Of a stretch of 64,000 nucleotides of DNA, positions 27,617 through 35,904 are shown in pieces. The translations under genes were made by a program, and so were the position numbers. Positions within the stretch are counted from its first letter, which is position 1. The number at the start of each line of letters is the position of its first letter. The notes beneath the pieces are model-generated. The model ran no database searches and was not told where the DNA came from. It saw nothing but the letters and a program-made list of their open reading frames with translations. The stretch is from Sphingomonas sp. Leaf208 (GTDB lineage Bacteria; Pseudomonadota; Alphaproteobacteria; Sphingomonadales; Sphingomonadaceae): contig NZ_LMKH01000001.1 in assembly GCF_001421415.1 (NCBI RefSeq), positions 760,107-824,106 of the forward strand. The letters run 5' to 3'.

Positions 27617-29685
27617 GGAATACCCCGCGGATCGTCACCGAGATGTCGCAGGCGTACAGCTTCTCGCGCCGCGCGTGGATGCTGGGCGCGGCGCAAGGCA
27701 GCGTCGGGCTGCTGCTTGCGGGGCGTATGGCGTGGCTGTCGATCGCGCAGAACGAGCGCTACACGCAAATGTCGGAGAGCAACCGCGTCAACATGACGTT
27801 GTTGCCGCCGCGCCGCGGCTGGATCGTCGACCGCCACGGCGTGCCGATCGCCAACAACCGCACCGATTTCCGCGTCGACATCATTCCCGACCGCCTGCGC
27901 GACAAGGAGCGCGTGCTGCCGCTGCTCGGTCGCATCCTCCAGCTGCCGCCCGAGGAAGTCGAGCGGATCGCGATCGACCTGGAACACGCCGCCGGGTTCC
28001 AGCCCGTCCAGGTCGCGGAGAATCTCGACTGGGAGCGGTTCGCCGCGGTAAGCGTGCGGTTGCCCGAACTGCCCGGCGTCGCGCCCACGCGGGGGTTCGC
28101 GCGGAGCTATCCAGCAGGCGCGGCGGTCGCGCACCTGACCGGCTATGTCGGCGTCCCCAACGCGGAGCAGTACAAGAAGACGCACGACCCGCTGCTCGTC
28201 ACCCCCGGCTTCAAGCTCGGCAAGGACGGGCTCGAGAAGATGCTCGAGGCCGAACTCCGCGGCGTCGCCGGTGCCAAGCGCGTCGAGGTGACCGCGCGCG
28301 GCAAGCTGGTCGCCGAACTCGCGACCAAGCCCGACGTCCCCGGCAAGACCGCACGGCTGACGATCGACGTGGGGCTTCAGGAATACGCGGCAAGGCGCCT
28401 CGGCACGAACTCCGGTTCGGTCGTCGTGCTCGACACCCGCACCGGCGAGATGCTCGCGATGGTGTCGATGCCGGCCTATGATCCGAACAGCTTTTCGGAC
28501 GGGATCAGCCATCTCGAATGGCAGATGCTGAGCGACGACGATCACGTGCCGCTGATGAACAAGGTCACGCAGGGGCTGTATCCGCCGGGTTCGACGGTCA
28601 AGCCGATGAATGGCCTCGCGCTGATGAATGCGGGCGTCGATCCATCGACGCGCGTCAATTGCTCGGGGGCGATGCGGCTCGGGACCAGCGTGTTCCACTG
28701 CCACAAGAAAAGCGGCCACGGTCCGCTCGATCTCAAGAACGCGATCATGCAGAGCTGCGACATCTATTTCTATGAGATGGCGCGGCGGGTCGGCTACAAC
28801 GCGATCGCGCCGATCGCGCGGACGCTGGGGATGGGCCAGAAGTTCGACCTGCCCTTCTCGACGCAGCGTTACGGCACGGTCCCCGATCCGGCGTGGAAGC
28901 TGAAGAAGTACAAGCACGACTGGACCGTCGCGGATTCACTCAACGCGTCGATCGGCCAGGGCTATGTGCTGGCGAACCCGTTGCAACTCGCGGTGATGGC
29001 GGCGCGGCTCGCGTCGGGGCGCGCATTGCAGCCGAGTATCCTCGCTGCCCAAGTCCACCGCGACTCCCCTGCCCTCGCGATCGACTCCGAGCATCTCGCG
29101 CGCGTCCGCGATGCGATGTTCGGCGTGATCAACCAGGGCGGTACCGGCGGCGCGGCGAAACTGCTGATCCCCGGTGTCGCGATCGCGGGCAAGACCGGCA
29201 CCGCGCAGGTCCGCCGCATCACGATGGCGGAGCGGCGCTCGGGCGTGCTCAAGAACGGGCAGCTGCCGTTCAAGATGCGCGACCACGCGCTGTTCATCGG
29301 CTTCGCGCCCGCCGATAATCCTCGTTACGCGCTCGCGGTGGTGCTCGAGCATAACGGCCACACCGTGCGCAATCTCGACACGCCGATGATCGGCCGCGAC
29401 ATCATGACCTACATGCTCGACCGCGAGCGCGCGTTGAAGTCGCTTGCAGAGGTCGAACCGACCTGGGGTGGCGACATCCGCACGCGCATGGCGGCGACCG
29501 CGGAGACGTACCGCAAGGCGCAGTCCGCACCGCCTGCTGCGATCGCCACCAAGACCGACGCAATCGTGCCCAGCGACGCCCCCGCAGTCGAGAACGCGAC
29601 CGACATGGCCAACGCCACGCAGGAAGCGCTGACGGCACCGGGCGCCACCGTGGCAGAGGACGATTCGCGGGACCGCCAGCAATGA
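27613..29685 (+). CDS. mrdA: Penicillin-binding protein 2 (peptidoglycan transpeptidase)
   Basis: A 690-residue class B PBP for lateral wall synthesis. It has one N-terminal anchor (MLGAAQGSVGLLLAGRMAWL) and the pedestal motif RRGWIVDRHGVPIANN. The catalytic SxxK is PPGSTVKP near residue 325, the second motif is SCD in MQSCDIYFYE, and the third is KTGTA near residue 525. The GTG at 27613 overlaps the mreD stop. ATG 27643 is a possible shorter start. The Ala/Thr-rich tail after residue 610 is disordered. Confidence 0.96.
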   Translation: MRNTPRIVTEMSQAYSFSRRAWMLGAAQGSVGLLLAGRMAWLSIAQNERYTQMSESNRVNMTLLPPRRGWIVDRHGVPIANNRTDFRVDIIPDRLRDKERVLPLLGRILQLPPEEVERIAIDLEHAAGFQPVQVAENLDWERFAAVSVRLPELPGVAPTRGFARSYPAGAAVAHLTGYVGVPNAEQYKKTHDPLLVTPGFKLGKDGLEKMLEAELRGVAGAKRVEVTARGKLVAELATKPDVPGKTARLTIDVGLQEYAARRLGTNSGSVVVLDTRTGEMLAMVSMPAYDPNSFSDGISHLEWQMLSDDDHVPLMNKVTQGLYPPGSTVKPMNGLALMNAGVDPSTRVNCSGAMRLGTSVFHCHKKSGHGPLDLKNAIMQSCDIYFYEMARRVGYNAIAPIARTLGMGQKFDLPFSTQRYGTVPDPAWKLKKYKHDWTVADSLNASIGQGYVLANPLQLAVMAARLASGRALQPSILAAQVHRDSPALAIDSEHLARVRDAMFGVINQGGTGGAAKLLIPGVAIAGKTGTAQVRRITMAERRSGVLKNGQLPFKMRDHALFIGFAPADNPRYALAVVLEHNGHTVRNLDTPMIGRDIMTYMLDRERALKSLAEVEPTWGGDIRTRMAATAETYRKAQSAPPAAIATKTDAIVPSDAPAVENATDMANATQEALTAPGATVAEDDSRDRQQ

Positions 29686-29698
29686 TCACATCCAAGCC

Positions 29699-30811
29699 AT
29701 GCCCATGAACCGTATCGTCCCCGAACCGCTCGCCAAGCTGCCGTGGCGCGTCCTCCTGCTGGTGGTCGCGATCGGCTGTTTTGGCCAGGTCGTGCTGTAT
29801 TCCGCGGCCGGCGGCTCGCTCAAGCCCTGGGCGCTGTCGCAGGGCATCCGCTTCTTCGTCCTGCTCGCCGGTGCGATCGCCTTGTCCTACGTCCCCGAGC
29901 GGACGTGGAAGGCGGGCTCGCTGCCGGCCTATGCGCTGATCGTCGTGTCGCTGGTCGCGGTCGAGATTCTCGGCAAGGTCTCGGGCGGGTCGCAGCGCTG
30001 GCTCGACCTAGGCTTCATCCGCCTGCAACCGTCCGAATTCATGAAGCCGGCGATCGTGCTCGCCTGCGCCAAATTCTACGACATGCTCCCGCCCGGCGAG
30101 ACGCGACGGTTCAGCGCGGTCTGGCCCGCGGCGCTACTGATCGGCGTCCCCGCCGCGATCGTCATGAAGCAGCCCGATCTCGGCACCGCGCTGATGATCT
30201 GCGCGGGCGGCGCGACGGTGATGTTCCTCGCGGGGATCCCGCTGCGCCTGTTCGTCGGTGGCGCGATCACCGCCGCAGTGGCCATCCCGCTCGCGATCAA
30301 CTTCGCGCTGCACGATTACCAGCGCAACCGCATCCTGATCTTCCTGGATCCAGAGAGCGACCCGCTCGGCACCGGCTATCACATCAGCCAGTCGAAGATC
30401 GCGATCGGTTCGGGCGGGATCTGGGGCAAGGGCTTCCTCCAGGGCACGCAGAGCCATCTCGACTACCTTCCCGAGGGCCATACCGACTTCGTCTTCGCGA
30501 CGATGGCGGAGGAATGGGGCCTGGTCGGCGGCTGCCTGCTGATCCTCGCCTTCCTGCTGGTGATCCGCTGGGGCATCGAGGTCGGCCAGCGCGCACAGAC
30601 CCGCTTCGGCCGGCTGACCGCCGCCGGGCTGTCGACGACGATATTTTTCTACGTCGCGATCAACCTGATGATGGTGATGGGCCTCGCCCCCGTCGTCGGC
30701 ATCCCGCTGCCGCTGGTGAGCTTCGGAAGCTCGGCGCAGATGACCGTGCTGCTGTGCCTCGGCATCCTGATGTCGATCGACCGCCAGAACCGCAAGACGG
30801 TCGGCTGGTGA
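29699..30811 (+). CDS. rodA: Peptidoglycan glycosyltransferase RodA (SEDS family)
   Basis: 370 residues, about ten membrane segments. It has SEDS hallmarks: GGSQRWLDLGFIRLQPSEFM, KQPDLGTALMI, RILIFLDPESDPLGTGYH, GSGGIWGKGFLQGTQSHLDY, LPEGHTDFVFATMAEEWG and PLPLVSFGSSAQMT. It polymerises lipid II with PBP2. It is the last gene of the operon; the next feature is the tRNA-Lys promoter region. Confidence 0.97.
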   Translation: MPMNRIVPEPLAKLPWRVLLLVVAIGCFGQVVLYSAAGGSLKPWALSQGIRFFVLLAGAIALSYVPERTWKAGSLPAYALIVVSLVAVEILGKVSGGSQRWLDLGFIRLQPSEFMKPAIVLACAKFYDMLPPGETRRFSAVWPAALLIGVPAAIVMKQPDLGTALMICAGGATVMFLAGIPLRLFVGGAITAAVAIPLAINFALHDYQRNRILIFLDPESDPLGTGYHISQSKIAIGSGGIWGKGFLQGTQSHLDYLPEGHTDFVFATMAEEWGLVGGCLLILAFLLVIRWGIEVGQRAQTRFGRLTAAGLSTTIFFYVAINLMMVMGLAPVVGIPLPLVSFGSSAQMTVLLCLGILMSIDRQNRKTVGW

Positions 30812-30883
30812 CCCGAAAACCCGCTTAATTCGCGAAAAAGCGGCCTGATCGAGCAAAACGGACTCGGATCGACGAAAAGGGGG

Positions 30884-30911
30884 TTGCGGCCCCCGATGAG
30901 TCTGCTAACAG
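30884..30911 (+). promoter_or_regulatory. Probable promoter of tRNA-Lys
   Basis: TTGCGG (30884-30889) and TAACAG (30906-30911) are 16 bases apart. GCTAACAG fits the alphaproteobacterial -10 form GCTANA. It lies about 57 bases before the mature tRNA. Confidence 0.45.
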
Positions 30912-30967
30912 CGCGCCTCCAGCAGCGGGGCGCCACACCAGGGCGCCACTCAAAACCGCCCCGGAAT

Positions 30968-31043
<76 letters not shown>

Positions 31044-31308
31044 TCCACCACCATGAAAATAAACGATTTTCCCGGTGGCGGAGCTTTGTTCTCCCGACAT
31101 GTTCCGACACGGTCTTCCGACAAATATCGGTACAAACCACAGCAGATTGCTGCACGATGCGGAGCTTGGGCACGCACAAGACAGCCGAGGAAGTTCATGC
31201 CGGCCTAATCGCGTTGATGATGGCTGCCTGGGCTAGACGCAGGCTGTAGCTTGATAAGGGGGTATGGACGCGGTCAACTAGAACCACCCTAACTTCGCCC
31301 GCCGAGTG

Positions 31309-31818
31309 CTAGCCCAGAAGCTTGTCCAGGTCGTCCCAGCCGGTCGAGAAGTCCAACGTTTGAATGAACGTGACCGGGTGCATCCATTGCACGTTGCAAT
31401 CGTCACAAACGTCCGGAACATGCCTACGCGGCCCGGTACGCTTCGCCTTAGAAACTTCCGCGGTCACAACGCAGCGAACTGTATGGCCGAGAGCGGCGGC
31501 AATGAGGAATGGGTCCTGCCCGATCGTGATCAGGTCGGACTCGTTGAGCAGGCTCCCGTAGCGAGCGAGGACAGCCTGCACCTTCTGAGGATCGCTCGTT
31601 TCGTTTAGCAGTAAAGCTTTTCTGGAGCTTGCGTCCTTCATCCAAGTCGCTAGCTCATCCTTGCCGGTTTCTACTTCAGCGTAGATTTCAGCCGGCATCT
31701 TGAGCGCGTTCAAACCGCCGTGATAGCGAAGCCAACTCCAGAACTCCGGCACCCGTTTCATACCGTACCAAGTCCGGTGAGCGGATATTAGCGCGTTGGC
31801 GTCCAGCAGGTAGAGCAT
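31309..31818 (-). CDS. PIN-like ribonuclease toxin (DUF4411)
   Basis: 169 residues opening MLYLLDANALISAHRTWYGM, the DxN start of a PIN domain. A middle acidic residue lies in EIYAEVETGKDEL, and the later KLLG end and FLIAAALGH segment are as in DUF4411 proteins. The ATG at 31818 overlaps the stop of the HTH-peptidase gene (TGATG), so the pair is translated together. DUF4411 proteins are predicted RNA-cleaving toxins; cleavage here is not shown. Located between the attachment site and integrase, as an accessory pair. Confidence 0.8.
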   Translation of the reverse strand: MLYLLDANALISAHRTWYGMKRVPEFWSWLRYHGGLNALKMPAEIYAEVETGKDELATWMKDASSRKALLLNETSDPQKVQAVLARYGSLLNESDLITIGQDPFLIAAALGHTVRCVVTAEVSKAKRTGPRRHVPDVCDDCNVQWMHPVTFIQTLDFSTGWDDLDKLLG

Positions 31819-33020
31819 CAGGCGGCAACTCGCCTAGTCTCGGCGAGCAACGGATAGACGTTCATTGGATTGACCCCCAACATCTTGGCGGCACGAGTCG
31901 GCGTCAGGGAGCCGTCTGCCATTCCTTGGCGAGCGACTGCGAGGAGCGCGGCGCCTAAACGATGACGTCGAACGATGTACCAACTTGGGCCGCCGTCAGT
32001 GGTACGGTTCCGTTCCTTGTCCCGATCCTTCTTGGCCAACCACTCCGCTTGAAAGGCGTCCCTGAGGCCTTCCCATACGACCAGAGTTATCCGACCGGCG
32101 CGGTACAGTTGGTACGCTATCATCGCACGGCTAACCTTTGCTCGGTCGGCAAGGGCGTTAATGTGCCGTAAGTCGGCCACCCCACCCTCCAAGGGGAGAT
32201 CCCTGATTTCGGAGATAGAGATCAGTGTTGCCGCGGCAGTGTCGTTACACAGCTGCTCCACAGCGCCTTGCGGCGGTCCGCCGCTCACACCGCTTTCGCC
32301 GAGCAAAAGATGGGCTAACTCATGGAGCAACGTAAACGACCAGGCAGACTTTGCGTCTTGATCATTAACGACAACAAACGGCGCCAAAGCATCAGCAATC
32401 GCAAAGCCGCGAAACACGCTCACATCGATCGCCGTGGACCAATGCCCACAGTCGCCTGCCAAAAGTACGAACACTCCGCGCGCTTCGACTAAAGCCCTCA
32501 GATAGCTAAAAGCTTCTTCCGCCGAGCTACGAGCACGATAAGCTTCGCGATCAAACCCGATCGCGTCTATGAGAGCGTCAGATAGGCGCCCTGCGTTACG
32601 CGTCGAGACCTCTGCGCCAACGAGTTGAACCGGCGTAACATCGTCGTCATCTTCAAGAGCTTCTCGAACAAGCGCTTGCCGGGCCTTCACATCGCGCAAA
32701 AGGGTCTCAAGCAGCGCATTGGATGGATCGCTTCGGTCAGGAAGCGTCCGGAAGTCCTGACCGACGTTCACTCGGGCAGGAACCTCCGCCATGTAGAACG
32801 TCAGCAGGGGCCGATGATATTGCTGCGCCATCCTCTTGAGCAGTGTTGGGGAAGGAACCTCGTCCCCTGCTTCAAACTCGGCGAGCCGATCGGCTCCGGT
32901 CAATCCGCGAGCAGGACCTAGGGCGATCTTGCGGGCAGCGGCGTCCAGGCCGAGACCAGCAGTCTCGCGCGCCCATTTCAGGATCTCGGGATTAAGCCCA
33001 GCCACGGTACATGCATGCAC
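31818..33020 (-). CDS. XRE-type HTH protein with ImmA/IrrE metallopeptidase domain
   Basis: 400 residues. The N-terminal HTH is LNPEILKWARETAGLGLDAA. An ImmA/IrrE zinc-peptidase motif follows, HELAH at about 233-237 (FTLLHELAHLLLGE), then downstream Glu/Asp residues. A C-terminal region near LGVNPMNVYPLLAETRRVAA may be a second DNA-binding helix pair. Fusions like this act as antitoxins or transcription factors cut or cutting under stress. GTG 33020 is used; GTG 33005 (MAGLNPEIL) also fits the usual family start. Confidence 0.83.
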   Translation of the reverse strand: MHACTVAGLNPEILKWARETAGLGLDAAARKIALGPARGLTGADRLAEFEAGDEVPSPTLLKRMAQQYHRPLLTFYMAEVPARVNVGQDFRTLPDRSDPSNALLETLLRDVKARQALVREALEDDDDVTPVQLVGAEVSTRNAGRLSDALIDAIGFDREAYRARSSAEEAFSYLRALVEARGVFVLLAGDCGHWSTAIDVSVFRGFAIADALAPFVVVNDQDAKSAWSFTLLHELAHLLLGESGVSGGPPQGAVEQLCNDTAAATLISISEIRDLPLEGGVADLRHINALADRAKVSRAMIAYQLYRAGRITLVVWEGLRDAFQAEWLAKKDRDKERNRTTDGGPSWYIVRRHRLGAALLAVARQGMADGSLTPTRAAKMLGVNPMNVYPLLAETRRVAA

Positions 33021-33126
33021 CCGAACGGGCTAACATGTCATTGCGAAAATCGATGCTACCTAACGAGAACCGACGTCAGTTAGCTTATAGCCTGCCTTCG
33101 GGTGGTGAAGTTACGGCAAGAACGGC

Positions 33127-34380
33127 TTAAACGTCGGCTAGCTCTCTCACATGAGCCCGGCGAACTGTCGCTATCCTCCGCGCTTTGTCGGCATTAGCCT
33201 TGTTGTATATGCGAGTGACCGCAAGCGTCTTATGACCGGAAACGGCCCGCACATCGTCTTCACCAGCGTCACCAATCTCGGTGATCCCACCGTGCCGGAA
33301 CCCGGTGAAAGTCATATCCTTGGGTAGACCGGCCTCCACGCAGATTTTGCGATGGACCGACGACATGCGCCGCTCCCGATACTTCTTCCCGCTGCGCTCC
33401 TCGAGCACGATCACCTCGGCGTCGGCGGCAACCACCGCGCGCGATCTGGCCAGCTCTTCCTCCAGTTCGGGATAGAGCGACACCGTCTCCGGTTTGCCGT
33501 CCTCGCCGATCACAACGATCGACAGTGGTAAGGTCACCGGGTTGCCGGTCTTTGACTGAACCAGGCTAATTTCCTGGCTCGGTCGATACCCTGCCCATTC
33601 GATGCCGCGGTGTTCCCTGCCGTCCGGATCCTCGAACCCGAACGCATCCCATACGCGCTGACAGCATTCGAAGCATAACGCGGCGGCGGTCGCCATCGAC
33701 TGGAAGCCCAACTTACGTGCGGTTTCGCGGTAGAGGTTGTACTCGGCTCGGCTAGTCTCGCGGTTGCCCTTGGCGGCCGTACTGGAGAGCCCCATGCCTT
33801 TGAACGGGTTCTCCTTTACGCCGGTCACCCGATGATGACGAGCCGCCCAGGTCCAAACGAGCCGGCAGACCTGCATGGCATACGACGCCTGTCGATCGCC
33901 CTTCTCCTTGAGCTTCTGGTACAGCTTGTCCGCGACGGTCGCGTTGACCTTTGACGCCATGCGCTTACCGAGCGGCGGCTGACCGGCTTTCGGTTCGAAC
34001 GCCACCAGCATGTCCATCAGCGCCTTGTAGTCCTTTCGCGTCTTCGCCTTGTTCTTGGTGAAGCGCTCCTGCTCACGGTACCACTGGAACAGCCAGGCGA
34101 CGCTACCCTCGGCGATACGCCCCTGCCCCATCTCGCCGGTCCGCCATTCGCGCAGTGCCGCGTTCAGAGCTGCGCCCTTCGCATGAACCTGCGCTAGGTC
34201 AGTGCCGAGCGCTGTCGAGATCACCGGGCATGCTTGGCCATGACGCACGGCAGGTGCCAGCTTGCCGGTCTTTGGATCTTTCGTCGGCCGCGCCCAGGCC
34301 GGGAGCTCGAAATAGTAGCCGGTCTTGTCGCCAGCGAGCTTCATCGGCCGTACGTATGCCGGCAGTCGCGCGATCGCCAT
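33127..34380 (-). CDS. int: Tyrosine site-specific integrase
   Basis: 417 residues. A core-binding region spans about 90-190. The catalytic domain shows Arg242 (ECCQRVWDAF), Lys277 (VQSKTGNP), Arg362 (TGFRHGG, where the usual first His is Thr), His383 (SGHKTLAVT) and the nucleophile Tyr392 (RIYNK). The ATG at 34380 is preferred over the 46-codon Arg-rich extension upstream. The upstream HTH gene overlaps it by one base (TGATG), so the two are coupled. It points toward tRNA-Lys, the presumed integration site. Confidence 0.93.
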   Translation of the reverse strand: MAIARLPAYVRPMKLAGDKTGYYFELPAWARPTKDPKTGKLAPAVRHGQACPVISTALGTDLAQVHAKGAALNAALREWRTGEMGQGRIAEGSVAWLFQWYREQERFTKNKAKTRKDYKALMDMLVAFEPKAGQPPLGKRMASKVNATVADKLYQKLKEKGDRQASYAMQVCRLVWTWAARHHRVTGVKENPFKGMGLSSTAAKGNRETSRAEYNLYRETARKLGFQSMATAAALCFECCQRVWDAFGFEDPDGREHRGIEWAGYRPSQEISLVQSKTGNPVTLPLSIVVIGEDGKPETVSLYPELEEELARSRAVVAADAEVIVLEERSGKKYRERRMSSVHRKICVEAGLPKDMTFTGFRHGGITEIGDAGEDDVRAVSGHKTLAVTRIYNKANADKARRIATVRRAHVRELADV

Positions 34381-34616
34381 CAGTCGAACTCGATCGCGCC
34401 ATCGTCGGCCGCGCCGGCGAACAAGCTCTGCACGGCAGCGTCGAGCGACGAACGGGCTGCGATCGCCGCGCCACGAGGTCCGCGCATACAGAAACGAACG
34501 GTGCCGCGACGCTCCCATTCGCGCAGCTGGGCATCAGCTACGCCGGTGTAGGCGAGCGCCATCTCCCGAGTCATCGCAACCGGCCAGTCGGGCAGTCGTT
34601 CCAATGCAAGGCCCAT
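34380..34616 (-). CDS. Small HTH protein, possible excisionase or directionality factor
   Basis: 78 residues beginning MGLALERLPDWPVAMTREMA. It contains a winged-helix-like MALAYTGVADAQLREWERRG segment with a following basic RGPRGAAI. This order resembles short excisionase-type proteins. It is directly upstream of, and overlaps, the integrase. The HTH is visible; the excisionase role is inferred from position. Confidence 0.65.
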   Translation of the reverse strand: MGLALERLPDWPVAMTREMALAYTGVADAQLREWERRGTVRFCMRGPRGAAIAARSSLDAAVQSLFAGAADDGAIEFD

Positions 34617-34714
34617 CAGCGGAGGCTCCCGGATGTTAACGTGGGATAGGACGTTCGATCGGCCCCTGCCCGCGCCGTTCGCGCGTTGTTACCGTTCCAG
34701 CACAGGAGCGGACC

Positions 34715-34894
34715 ATGAGCGACAGCGAACCCAACTCCGACGAAGGCGCGAGCCCCGCCGAGGATATCAAGAAGCAGAACCCGACTGGCACGACCACCGG
34801 CGATCAAACCGGAGAGTCCGGCGATGATCACAAGGTCGAGGATCTGGCCAAGGCGGGCCGCGACGACATGGATACCGACGACGAAGCCGAATAG
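34715..34894 (+). CDS. Small acidic disordered protein
   Basis: 59 residues: it starts MSDSEPNSDEGASPAEDIKK and ends DDMDTDDEAE. It is rich in Asp, Glu, Gly and Thr and has no hydrophobic core. AGGAG (34704-34708) lies six bases before the ATG. It is divergent from the HTH-integrase pair and followed in tandem by a similar small gene. Function is unknown. Confidence 0.65.
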   Translation: MSDSEPNSDEGASPAEDIKKQNPTGTTTGDQTGESGDDHKVEDLAKAGRDDMDTDDEAE

Positions 34895-34930
34895 CCGGCT
34901 AACCAAAACCCAACTGTAAAGGAGCAGACC

Positions 34931-35119
34931 ATGACCGACGGCAAGCAGACCGACCCGAGCAAAGCTGACTTCAAGGATACGGCCCGGAAGAGTGCGGAAG
35001 CTGGCATCGCGGACGAAAGCGCTGCGTACGAGCAGGCGATCGGAGGCGACGACGACACGGTCGCCGAGGGTAAATGGAAGTCGACCGACGACGGTAGCGG
35101 CACGAGCGAAACCGACTGA
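34931..35119 (+). CDS. Small acidic disordered protein
   Basis: 62 residues beginning MTDGKQTDPSKADFKDTARK and ending DDGSGTSETD. AAAGGAG lies seven bases before the ATG. Its low-complexity, charged composition matches the upstream neighbour. Such prophage proteins have no known role. Confidence 0.65.
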   Translation: MTDGKQTDPSKADFKDTARKSAEAGIADESAAYEQAIGGDDDTVAEGKWKSTDDGSGTSETD

Positions 35120-35294
35120 ACTACCAGTGATTGGCATGCTCTGCTGGTCTAAAGGCCGCAGAGCGTGACCGTCCCTTGCAACAGTACAATTCCACCGTGT
35201 GACAACCGCTCCGCCTCCGTCTTGCGGCAAATCAATTCCAATTCTTGAGTGCGCCGGTAAAGGAAGCAGCAGAACGGAATGAAGGGGGAACACG

Positions 35295-35561
35295 GTGGGC
35301 ATTCCATGGAATGAACTGGCGACGCTCATTCGGATCAAGGGTCGAACGAACGAGGCCGAGGCTGACCGTGAGATCCTTTTTGAAGGACCGCTATATCGGG
35401 TGATCGAGAAGGTCGCTGGAACACCGGTGGAAGCCCGGCGCGGTTTCTCGGTATCCTTGCCCGATCGCAAAGTAAGACCGCACACGTTTGATGGGCATGC
35501 CCTCCTTGCACTGATTGCCGATCTCAAACGTCCACGAACTCGGGACGACAAATCCGGCTGA
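35295..35561 (+). CDS. Small hypothetical prophage protein
   Basis: 88 residues from a GTG start with AAGGGGGAA nine bases upstream. The text runs MGIPWNELATLIRIKGRTNE, and is helical with mixed charge. It is a plausible globular product of unknown function. Convergent with the Cys-rich gene at 35608. Confidence 0.6.
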   Translation: MGIPWNELATLIRIKGRTNEAEADREILFEGPLYRVIEKVAGTPVEARRGFSVSLPDRKVRPHTFDGHALLALIADLKRPRTRDDKSG

Positions 35562-35607
35562 TAACGGCGTTGATCGACCGCAGCCTGACGTTGCAATCGC
35601 TGCGGTA

Positions 35608-35904
35608 TCATGCGGCGATCCGTCGGAATGGCATAACGTTGGCGTCGATCTCGCCGCCCTGCCCTACTCGCTCCCCACCATCTGGCCCACCACGCGGGCC
35701 CGCCCACCGCCCGCAGCCGCGAGAAGCCAAAGTCTCAGGGAAATAGCTCCCCTGTATCCCCGCCTGCCGAACCACGATGGGCGGGGCGATCGTGCAGGTG
35801 CCGATCTCGGGATCGGCACCTGCCGCGCGGCGGAAGCCGGTGGCAAGCGGCGGTTGCTCGTTCGACCACCAGGCGCAGCTGGCGCAGGTCCGCTCGCAAG
35901 TCAT
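35608..35904 (-). CDS. Cys-rich small protein of a phage zinc-ribbon-like type
   Basis: 98 residues starting MTCERTCASCAWWSNEQPPL. It has C-x2-C (CASC), TCTIAPPIV, FPETLASRGCGRW and a Gly-rich tail. The Cys spacing with an aromatic W pair and a final CGRW is typical of short phage proteins with the pattern CxxCxxW...C...PP...W. The ATG overlaps the stop of the upstream gene as ATGA (35901-35904), which strongly supports translation. It fills what would otherwise be a gap. Confidence 0.7.
   Translation of the reverse strand: MTCERTCASCAWWSNEQPPLATGFRRAAGADPEIGTCTIAPPIVVRQAGIQGSYFPETLASRGCGRWAGPRGGPDGGERVGQGGEIDANVMPFRRIAA

Noticed and set aside
35794-35823. Perfect hairpin considered as a terminator for the 35901 gene
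   Set aside because: It has no T-run on either strand and lies inside a coupled downstream frame.
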